Assembly (NCBI GenBank): GCA_031367345.1
Contig: JANLPR010000146.1
Coordinates: forward strand, 1 to 7,671
Direction of reading: 5' to 3'
DNA from: JADKIH01 sp031367345
GTDB lineage: Bacteria; Bacteroidota; Bacteroidia; AKYH767-A; 2013-40CM-41-45
Length of the DNA: 7,671 nt
The notes beneath the pieces were generated by a model that searched no databases, was not told the origin of the DNA, and saw only the letters and a program-made list of their open reading frames with translations. Positions 1 to 5,721 of this stretch are shown piece after piece. Within the stretch, counting starts at the first letter, position 1. The number at the start of each line of letters is the position of its first letter. A program made the translations under genes and the position numbers.

Positions 1-1
1 T

Positions 2-106
2 CGATTGATAAAAAATATTTTTTCCGAAACTATTCCTTTTGCTCAAACTACCGATGAATCGCGTTGCGTCTACTGCTCATTCAAGGAAATGTGTCATAGG
101 GAATGA
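2..106 (+). CDS. C-terminal end of an AddB/RecB-like PD-(D/E)XK nuclease (partial)
   Basis: Only the last 34 codons and the TGA stop are inside the window; the gene enters from the left. The readable tail is RLIKNIFSETIPFAQTTDES followed by RCVYCSFKEMCHRE. It contains C-x2-C-x5-C (residues 22, 25 and 31 of the fragment). This is the spacing of the three C-terminal cysteines that, with one N-terminal cysteine, hold the 4Fe-4S cluster of AddB and related RecB-family exonuclease domains. The preceding PFAQTTDE stretch also resembles the tails of the Bacteroidota PD-(D/E)XK nuclease-family proteins, which work with a UvrD-like helicase in double-strand break processing. The nuclease core is outside the window, so the assignment rests on this tail alone. 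A Cas4-like or other Fe-S nuclease of the same superfamily is possible. The gene converges on the minus-strand gene at 693-2966. Confidence 0.72.
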   Translation, partial: RLIKNIFSETIPFAQTTDESRCVYCSFKEMCHRE

Positions 107-389
107 GTTTGTTGATGAACAGTAGGAGGCAAGAAGTAAGAAAAATGTTGGTCAGAGGTTGTTTTTTTAGCACTATTTACTAAAAGAAGTTATACCGAAA
201 AATTATAAATGAGAAAAGGAATGTCAAATGCTCGTCGATTTTTTTTTGACTCGCCGATTGATTAGGGAGTTCAAAATTCAAAAAATATAAGCCCAAAGTT
301 TAAAATTCAAAATAAAAAAACGAGATTCAACGGTTAATGGTGAAGTCTAAGTCTCTAGACTTGATGATTAATTACCAAATAAACGTAAA
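107..389. other. Gene-free convergent spacer, left part
   Basis: These 283 bases follow the stop codon of the nuclease gene and precede the modular repeat array. I see no convincing coding frame, tRNA or strong terminator. The stretch is AT-rich, with long T and A runs (for example around 160-170 and 239-248), and holds short TTCAAAA-type heptamers near 270-312. An inverted repeat at its left edge involves the end of the nuclease gene (see findings). Confidence 0.6.
270..312. repeat. Short TTCAAAA heptamer repeats
   Basis: TTCAAAA occurs twice in direct succession at 270-283. A near copy, TTTAAAA, followed by another TTCAAAA, lies at 299-312. The two pairs are separated by 15 unrelated bases. 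The 7-nt period is the same as in the larger array that begins at 390, but the sequence is different. In such an AT-rich spacer some of this could be chance. Confidence 0.45.
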
Positions 390-614
390 ATTCTCGATTC
401 CATCTTGCGATTCTCGAATTACAATCCTCAATTCTATCTTACAATTCTCAATTCCATGTAGCGATTCTCGAATTACAATTCTCCATTCTCGAATTACAAT
501 CTTCAATTCTATCTTACAATTCTCGATTCCATGTAACGATTCTCGAATTACAATTCTCCATTCTCAAATTACAATTCTCCATTCCATCTTGCGATTCTCG
601 AATTACAATTCTCC
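390..614. repeat. Modular higher-order repeat array of about 7-nt units
   Basis: The 225 bp divide without remainder into three unit types, each starting with ATTC. Unit A is 20 nt (ATTCTCG, ATTCCAT, CTTGCG or close). Unit B is 21 nt (ATTCTCG, AATTACA, ATTCTCC). Unit C is 13 nt (ATTCTAT, CTTACA) and is a copy of the second part of A; the C at 581-593 is identical to the last 13 bases of the A at 390-409. The order is A 390-409, B 410-430, C 431-443; A 444-463, B 464-484, B 485-505, C 506-518; A 519-538, B 539-559, B 560-580, C 581-593; B 594-614. The two 75 bp A-B-B-C blocks (444-518 and 519-593) differ at 9 positions by hand count. B is 21 nt and A plus C is 33 nt, so the reading frame is kept through the array, which explains a spurious long open frame here. 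The array lies in the spacer between two convergent genes. Confidence 0.85.
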
Positions 615-641
615 AGGCACTTACTCAATCCCGCTCACCCC

Positions 642-675
642 AAAAAAAAAGGCTGACCTTTTTCAAAGTCAGCCT
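642..675 (-). terminator. Rho-independent terminator of the 757-residue secreted protein gene
   Basis: The stem GGCTGAC (651-657) pairs with GTCAGCC (668-674), and a further A-T pair closes it at 650/675. The loop is 10 nt. A run of nine A on the plus strand (642-650) becomes a U run directly after the hairpin in minus-strand RNA. It lies about 20 bases beyond the TAA at 693-695, as expected for a simple intrinsic terminator. Confidence 0.88.
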
Positions 676-692
676 CACTATTCTTTAAGCAA

Positions 693-2966
693 TTATTCAA
701 TAATTACTTTTATCGATTGCTTTTCTGTATCACTTAGCAAATATCCAAAGTAAATGCCATGCTGATACTCCGAAACATTTAATTCAATATGATTCGCTCC
801 TGTTACGGCTTCTATCGGCTGACTGAAAATTTCTCTTCCTTGTATGTCAAGAATTTTTATTGTCATTATCTTTTGTGATGGTGAATTAAAATCAATATTC
901 AGGATGTCGTGTACCGGATTTGGATACGCTTTCATACTTAATGTTGATACATCAGCTGATGGCTCTTGAGCTAATTTTACTGACACTACAACAATGTTTG
1001 TTTCCATTGATGTGGAATAACATCCTCCTGCATTGTAGCCACGTACACTATAATTTCCTCCTGTACTTACCGTAATTGCTCGCGTTGTTGCTCCATTCGA
1101 CCATAAATAACCTCCTGCAACTGTTGATGTTAAGGTTACTGTGCTTCCTGCATTAATTACATTCGACCCACTAAGTGTTATTACCGGTACTGCCGGTGGT
1201 GTGCAACCATTAGCAATTACAATCGCTGTTGTAGATGTTGCCAGACAACCATTAGTCCCTGTAACTGTTACTCGGTAGCTTCCTTGCGTACTTACAATAA
1301 TCGATCGTGCTGTTTCTGCCGTAGTCCAGTTGTAAGTATTGGCTGTGGTTGATGTAAGTGTAACTGTAGTATGTGTTGAACTCAGTGTAAGTGAACCATT
1401 AGCTGTAATTGAAGGTGCTGTTGGTGCTGTTAAAAGCGTAACAACATTGTTATTTGATTGCGCTGAACAATTAGGTCCGCTGTATGCTCTAACCCAATAT
1501 GTACCTGCCGCTGCAACTGCAATGCTTCGTGTTGTAGCGCCGGTCGACCAAAGGTATCCGTTGGCTGTAGATGATGTTAAGGTAAGTGTTGCACCCGGAC
1601 AAACATTCAATGAACTATTTGATGTTACAGTAGGTACTGTTGGTCCTGCATTCGCATTCACTGCTGTTACTGTTGATGTTCCTCCACAGCCTCCTGCATT
1701 GGTAGTTACTATATAGTTTCCGGTTGCTGATACGGTAATTGATTGTGTAGTTGATCCGTTTGACCACAAGTAATTATTAGCAGTGCTTGATGTCAATGCT
1801 ACACTTCCTCCAGCACAAAACGACGTTGAGCCACTCGCTGTTATTACCGGCGATGATCCTGAAGTAGTAATAGTTACGATTGAAGCTGCAGATGTTGCCT
1901 GTACTCCTGAAGAATTCGTCACTTTCACTGAATAAGATCCTGCTGTAGCTATGGTGATTGATTGTGTTGTTTGATTTCCCGGAGTCCATAAATATGAACT
2001 TCCGGAATTTGCTGTAAGTGTTACATTACCGCCTGCACAGAAACTCAATGGTCCATTCGCGCTAATGGTAGCTGTTGCAACTGTTGTTTTAGGCATGTAG
2101 GTATAATGGAACCAAACATATCCTTGTAAGTTGATGTATTGTTTAAATGTCCCGGTCTCGGCTACGTATTTCGCCGAATATGTTTGATAAGGTTTTGTGA
2201 TCGGATTCGAGGCCAACCATGGTCCCATAAATGAAGCCTCACTACTGAAAATAGGAATAATTTTAGTATTAATGCTCATACTTGCTATGTCTACTAAGCG
2301 TGCTTGTGAATAGGCATAAACATCTACATCGGTCGGTCGGTAAGCATGCAATAAAATCCTGTCTGCTTTTGATACAACTTGTTGCATCTGTCCCTTTGTT
2401 GGCCATCCTAAATAAATTTCAGAAACTAATCCTTTGATTGCCGCAATAGAATCCATTTTCTTAAATTCTCCCCAGGCAAATCTCCAAGCTCCTGCTGTAT
2501 CGCAAGTCAAGCCGTTTGGTGTTAAATATTTTGAGCAGTACAAAGAAGAGATCGATGCCGGATTCCAAAATTCAAATTCATAATTTAATACATCGAATTT
2601 TTCTGATGCTACTGTTCTTGATGCATTGTAAGGAAGTATTTCATTTGCAAAAAACGAATAAATTTCTCCTGATGCTCCCATTTGTGTAATCCCGTAGTTT
2701 GCTCTCGCTCTGCTTAGAAAAGACGCTAGGTTATTTGTAACTGTCGTACTTGTCCAGTTAAGCGATCCTAGATCGTAAAAAAGTAAATAATTGTAACCGT
2801 TACCCTGAGCATAAGTAAGAACAGCATTTTCTTGCGCGGTATTCCCCAACCATGTGTCGATACTTTTTATGTAAAAGCCCCTTACATTGTTAGCCTGACC
2901 AAATGCGCTTGCACAGATTAAGAACAGCCCGACCATTAATTTACCTACGTTGAATTTCTTCATCAT
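693..2966 (-). CDS. Secreted putative GH18-like TIM-barrel protein with five Ig-like repeats and T9SS sorting domain
   Basis: The 757-residue product starts with a signal peptide (about 1-25, ending near AFGQA). Residues 28-293 read as a TIM barrel: strands at about 29-33, 58-64, 92-98, 124-134, 180-187, 203-209, 235-240 and 282-290. The strand-4 segment FDVLNYEFEFW (124-134) lines up with the GH18 signature DxxDxDxE as DxxNxExE, keeping the last Glu (E132) in the proton-donor position. C144 and C155 are conserved in the paralogue and may form a disulfide. Five Ig-like repeats follow (about 295-366, 372-437, 444-510, 517-583, 592-661), with recurring YLWSNGATT and SITVS motifs. The C-terminus (about 675-757, YPNPVHDILNIDF ... 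GIYFGYL) is a T9SS type A sorting domain, so the protein should be exported and anchored or released at the cell surface. M1 and M2 are adjacent and either may be the start; no Shine-Dalgarno sequence is visible. Substrate and activity are unknown. The glycosidase link is an inference from one motif and the predicted fold. Confidence 0.85.
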   Translation of the reverse strand: MMKKFNVGKLMVGLFLICASAFGQANNVRGFYIKSIDTWLGNTAQENAVLTYAQGNGYNYLLFYDLGSLNWTSTTVTNNLASFLSRARANYGITQMGASGEIYSFFANEILPYNASRTVASEKFDVLNYEFEFWNPASISSLYCSKYLTPNGLTCDTAGAWRFAWGEFKKMDSIAAIKGLVSEIYLGWPTKGQMQQVVSKADRILLHAYRPTDVDVYAYSQARLVDIASMSINTKIIPIFSSEASFMGPWLASNPITKPYQTYSAKYVAETGTFKQYINLQGYVWFHYTYMPKTTVATATISANGPLSFCAGGNVTLTANSGSSYLWTPGNQTTQSITIATAGSYSVKVTNSSGVQATSAASIVTITTSGSSPVITASGSTSFCAGGSVALTSSTANNYLWSNGSTTQSITVSATGNYIVTTNAGGCGGTSTVTAVNANAGPTVPTVTSNSSLNVCPGATLTLTSSTANGYLWSTGATTRSIAVAAAGTYWVRAYSGPNCSAQSNNNVVTLLTAPTAPSITANGSLTLSSTHTTVTLTSTTANTYNWTTAETARSIIVSTQGSYRVTVTGTNGCLATSTTAIVIANGCTPPAVPVITLSGSNVINAGSTVTLTSTVAGGYLWSNGATTRAITVSTGGNYSVRGYNAGGCYSTSMETNIVVVSVKLAQEPSADVSTLSMKAYPNPVHDILNIDFNSPSQKIMTIKILDIQGREIFSQPIEAVTGANHIELNVSEYQHGIYFGYLLSDTEKQSIKVIIE

Positions 2967-3357
2967 CTAATGCTTGTGTTTAGATTTTTAATACTAGCCC
3001 TTTCACGAGTGCTCGCCTTTTTATTTCTCTTCGTCTTTCGCAGTTGACTTTGTTCTGAGTTTTATTTGCGTGCTAAATAGGTGAGTTTTCTTTTCACTTA
3101 ACTCCTCTATTTATTTCCCCCTCGTTATTTTCGTTGGCGAATATACAAGCATTACCAATCCGTGATACTCTTTCAATTTTCAAGAGCTACCAGTTTTTGT
3201 GTTCAAAACTTCATTTTCACATCAAAATGAGCTCTTTTTGCCTTTGCCTATGCCTCTCACAGGCTTTAATCAAACATACTTAGGACTCAATATGAAGTTA
3301 GGTGTCTAAATTAAGATTTGAATTCTTTTCAACATTCTTATTCTTTTTTCAACAAAC
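2967..3357. other. Intergenic region between the two paralogous genes
   Basis: These 391 bases form the upstream region of the 693-2966 gene and lie downstream of the other paralogue's terminator. I see no coding frame or RNA gene. The 14-nt leader motif shared with the paralogue is at its left end. A TATGTTTG on the minus strand (3271-3278) fits the Bacteroidota -7 box but has no matching TTTG at the right distance and would give a leader of about 300 nt, so no promoter is assigned. Confidence 0.5.
2979..2992 (-). promoter_or_regulatory. 5' leader motif shared with the paralogous gene (copy 1)
   Basis: Read on the minus strand this is ATTAAAAATCTAAA, ending 12 bases before the ATG at 2966. 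The other paralogue has ATTAAAAATCTGAA ahead of its start (5387-5400), so 13 of 14 bases match. No Shine-Dalgarno sequence is present at either gene. The A-rich stretch may help ribosome loading, as A-rich leaders often do in Bacteroidota, or it may simply remain from the duplication. Its function is inferred. Confidence 0.4.
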
Positions 3358-3389
3358 AGAAAATCCCGGCTGTGGGGCCGGGATTTTCT
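3358..3389 (-). terminator. Strong Rho-independent terminator of the 656-residue paralogue
   Basis: A perfect 13 bp stem (3358-3370 with 3377-3389) has a GC core, CCCGGC against GCCGGG, and a 6-nt loop. It starts about 22 bases past the TAA at 3412-3414. In minus-strand RNA the stem ends in UUUU and is followed by CUGUUUG, a fairly weak U tract. It should limit readthrough from this gene into its downstream paralogue, which suggests the two are separate transcription units. The symmetric A/T flanks would also allow some action on the plus strand. Confidence 0.88.
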
Positions 3390-3411
3390 AACTCTTTAGT
3401 GTGAATGAATC

Positions 3412-5382
3412 TTATTTACTTATCATCAATCGTTGTGTTTGTGTTGCTTGATCGTTCTTTATTTGTAGAAAATAAATACCGCTTTCTAACTCGACTGTTT
3501 CTATTCTTATTTCATTGTCGCCTTCAATAAATGGTATTTCTTGTGACTTCACAACGCGTCCATTCATATCCATTATTGACAAGAAAGAAACTGTTTCTTG
3601 ATTGGAAAAGTATGAAAGTCGTACCGATTCGCTGGCAGGATTCGGAAATATTATCATATCGCTTTCATCATCACTTTCTGTGTACACATAGCTTTTAGAA
3701 CTCGATGATGTCTGATATGGAATATTTGTAAAGCCCAATGTTGTAAAAAGACGCTTTCCTGAATATGAACTGGATGTTGTTCCACACACTGTTTTAATTC
3801 TCCATTGGTATTTTGTATTCGGTGTAAGTCCTGTGATTACTAGAGTAACTTGACCAATATTCGGCAATGTTATATATCGATAAATTTGCGATGTTTCCGG
3901 TTTGTATCGGATCACAATCGAATCTGAGGCAGGCATAACTCCCCATGTCAATCGTTCTGCAGTATTACTCTCTGCTGTTGCAGTTAAACTTCCAGGTACT
4001 GTTAGTGAACAACTAGCAGGAGTAGGAACTGAACATGTAACACTATTTGATGTGGTTGAACAACCCATTGTATTTGTAAGTACTACTGAATAATCGCCGG
4101 AAGCTGTTGCTGTATAAGTTGAACCCATTGAACCTGAAATACTGTTATTGTTTAATTTCCATTGATATCCCTGAACTGTTCCGACCATTGGATCGGCATT
4201 CGATGTTATGGGGATCTGATTGTTAGTGAGTGTTCCTTGTGTTATTGTTACTGTCGGACTTGCATTGACTGTTACAATAATGTCGGGGGTGTATTGTGAA
4301 CTTCCATTGTTTGTTACTCGGCAGTTATAGTTTCCTGGATTGTTAACGGTAATTGATGATGTTGTTGCACCGTTTGACCATTGAAATCCGGTTCCTCCTC
4401 CTGCTGTTAATGTAACACTCTCGCCCTGACAAAAAGTGGTTGCACCTAAGGCTGCGATCGTGGGAGTAAATGTTGACGTGGTTGTTCCTGTTCCCGGTGC
4501 CGGTTTAGGCATATAACCATAATCAAACCATTGGTACCCTAACATGTTTATATATTGAACAAACGATGAATTGTCTGCTTGAAAATCAGATTTGTATTTT
4601 GTAAATGCTTCTGATTGCTGATGTGTATTTAACCATGGTCCCATGAATATCGATTCATTAGAAAAGATAGGTGCCACGTTGACTACTGAATTGTTAGAAG
4701 CCAAATATTGTAATCGTGTTTTGCTATATCCATAAACTGACGATGGATCTGTTCGGTATGCATGTAACAATATCCTATTTACGTTTCGTTGTATTTGAGA
4801 ACCTTGTCCTTGATTAAACCAGCCTACATATGTTTCAGAAATAGCACCCTGTGTTGTAGCTAATGAATCTATCAAATGCATATTTGAAATAAAAAATTTA
4901 AATCCTCCACTGCTGTCGCAACTGCATCCATTTGGTTGAAGGTATGCTGTGCAATACGCGCCTCCGGGATTTACGGATGATGTTGTCCAGAATTCGAATT
5001 CCAAATTAAAGACATTAAATTTTTCATTCACATTCGTTCTTGAATTGTTATACGGTGCTATCTTATTCAGAAAGGTAGTATAACTTTCACCTACGGCACC
5101 AATACTTGCAATACCATATGTTTCTCTCGCTTTTCTAATAAAAGATGCAAGCTGATTTACGGAAGTTGAATTGTTGAAATTGATAGTTTGTAAGTCATAA
5201 AGCGCAATATAATTAAAGGAGCTGTCTGATGCATATTGAAGTACGCTGTCTTCCTTAACTGTATTGCCCAAGATGTTCCTAAATCCATCCAGATAAATTC
5301 CTCTAAAAGCCGGCGCTTGCGACCGTGCTTCCGTACTTAATAGGAGAATGGTAATGATTACTAAGAGGTATTTGTTTTTCAT
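3412..5382 (-). CDS. Secreted putative GH18-like TIM-barrel protein with Ig-like and FN3-like modules and T9SS sorting domain
   Basis: I place the start at 5382, giving 656 residues, because this Met begins a clean signal peptide (MKNKYLLVIITILLLSTEAR, then SQA) with an A-rich leader. The in-frame ATG at 5415 would put 11 charged and polar residues in front of it. Residues 26-293 are the same TIM-barrel domain as in the downstream neighbour, about 50% identical over the first 107 residues. The strand-4 motif is FNVFNLEFEFW (122-132), NxxNxExE in the GH18 DxxDxDxE frame, with E130 in the catalytic acid position. Strand 8 has a Trp (GYQWFDYGYMP), as is common in GH18. C144 and C155 match the paralogue; C153 is extra. 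Then come two Ig-like modules (about 305-373 and 375-452), a fibronectin type III-like module (about 458-548, with LTATAESNTAERLTW and GLTPNTKYQWRIKTVCG), and a T9SS type A sorting domain (about 575-656, FPNPASESVRLSYF ... GIYFLQI). It is probably a surface or secreted carbohydrate-active or binding protein; the activity is inferred. Confidence 0.86.
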   Translation of the reverse strand: MKNKYLLVIITILLLSTEARSQAPAFRGIYLDGFRNILGNTVKEDSVLQYASDSSFNYIALYDLQTINFNNSTSVNQLASFIRKARETYGIASIGAVGESYTTFLNKIAPYNNSRTNVNEKFNVFNLEFEFWTTSSVNPGGAYCTAYLQPNGCSCDSSGGFKFFISNMHLIDSLATTQGAISETYVGWFNQGQGSQIQRNVNRILLHAYRTDPSSVYGYSKTRLQYLASNNSVVNVAPIFSNESIFMGPWLNTHQQSEAFTKYKSDFQADNSSFVQYINMLGYQWFDYGYMPKPAPGTGTTTSTFTPTIAALGATTFCQGESVTLTAGGGTGFQWSNGATTSSITVNNPGNYNCRVTNNGSSQYTPDIIVTVNASPTVTITQGTLTNNQIPITSNADPMVGTVQGYQWKLNNNSISGSMGSTYTATASGDYSVVLTNTMGCSTTSNSVTCSVPTPASCSLTVPGSLTATAESNTAERLTWGVMPASDSIVIRYKPETSQIYRYITLPNIGQVTLVITGLTPNTKYQWRIKTVCGTTSSSYSGKRLFTTLGFTNIPYQTSSSSKSYVYTESDDESDMIIFPNPASESVRLSYFSNQETVSFLSIMDMNGRVVKSQEIPFIEGDNEIRIETVELESGIYFLQIKNDQATQTQRLMISK

Positions 5383-5386
5383 GAGT

Positions 5387-5400
5387 TTCAGATTTTTAAT
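5387..5400 (-). promoter_or_regulatory. 5' leader motif shared with the paralogous gene (copy 2)
   Basis: On the minus strand this reads ATTAAAAATCTGAA and ends 4 bases before the ATG at 5382. It differs by one base from the copy ahead of the 693-2966 gene. Its nearness to this ATG supports 5382 over 5415 as the start, because a start at 5415 would put the motif inside the coding region. Confidence 0.4.
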
Positions 5401-5427
5401 TGTCTGCCTTCGCAAACTACATCTGCA

Positions 5428-5449
5428 TTGAGTTCATGAAATGACTCAA
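5428..5449. promoter_or_regulatory. Imperfect inverted repeat upstream of the secreted paralogue
   Basis: TTGAG-T-TCAT (5428-5437) pairs with ATGA-CTCAA (5441-5449) around a GAA loop: nine base pairs with a single bulged T. It sits about 45 bases ahead of the start codon at 5382. It could be an RNA hairpin in the leader or a small operator. Neither is proven, and in an AT-rich region it could be chance. Confidence 0.3.
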
Positions 5450-5600
5450 AATTGTTTTTTAGGCTTTTGTAAGAAAAGGGATCATTTTCTCCTAAGTATT
5501 GGTTCATTTAGTGAAACCTTAAAGATTTATGGCCTATAATTTCTTTTTCTAGGCATCACTTTGGAGTATTCATGATGTAAATTTTTCATCTCTGTTGTAA

Positions 5601-5621
5601 TCATTCATTTTTTCTGAATGA
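5601..5621. repeat. Short inverted repeat in the divergent region
   Basis: TCATTCA (5601-5607) pairs with TGAATGA (5615-5621) across a 7-nt T-rich loop. The stem has only two G-C pairs, so the hairpin is weak. It lies about 100 bases ahead of the peptidase start and might be an operator half-site pair. No role can be assigned from sequence alone. Confidence 0.3.
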
Positions 5622-5721
5622 ATTTCGGCTGTTGGATTATTATTATTTCGTTTTTAATTTCATTTTTACAGAAATCTCAGCACGCTTTTACTTTTATTTG
5701 CAGTCACAAAACAGTATTCAA

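Larger units (their letters stand above)
5383..5721. other. Divergent intergenic region
   Basis: These 339 bases separate the minus-strand secreted protein gene from the plus-strand isoaspartyl peptidase gene and must hold both promoters. I could not find a full TTTG plus TAnnTTTG pair for either direction. Two inverted repeats (5428-5449 and 5601-5621) and the shared leader motif (5387-5400) are the only structure I see. A reading frame continuous with the peptidase extends left to a TTG at 5632 but looks non-coding. Confidence 0.5.

Noticed and set aside
390..614. Possible CRISPR array
   Set aside because: The units abut one another with no unique spacers, and unit lengths vary among 20, 21 and 13 nt.
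337..753. 138-codon open frame on the plus strand across the repeat array
   Set aside because: Its protein is a translation of the repeat units (recurring SRITILHS), the frame is open because the repeat combinations are multiples of three, and it runs through the terminator and into the 3' end of the minus-strand gene.
1339..1716. 125-codon plus-strand frame
   Set aside because: It is antisense to the Ig-like repeat region of the 757-residue secreted protein, whose repetitive Thr/Ser/Val-rich codons keep the opposite strand open; it has no recognisable features of its own.
1777..1989. 70-codon minus-strand frame
   Set aside because: It lies in another frame of the same strand inside the secreted protein gene, and the main frame has clear domains.
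3271..3278. TATGTTTG on the minus strand as a promoter -7 box for the 693-2966 gene
   Set aside because: No TTTG lies about 19 bases upstream and the leader would be about 300 nt; an 8-mer with two free bases is expected by chance in this AT-rich DNA.
3902..4093. 63-codon plus-strand frame
   Set aside because: It is antisense to the FN3-like and Ig-like part of the 656-residue secreted protein and has no features of its own.
5383..5415. Upstream ATG start at 5415 for the 656-residue paralogue
   Set aside because: It would place basic and polar residues before a signal peptide that is complete from the Met at 5382, and it would put the shared leader motif inside the coding region.
5632..5721. 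N-terminal extension of the peptidase from a TTG at 5632
   Set aside because: The 30 extra residues are aromatic-rich with no family resemblance, and homologues start at the MKKIALALHGGAG segment encoded from 5722.
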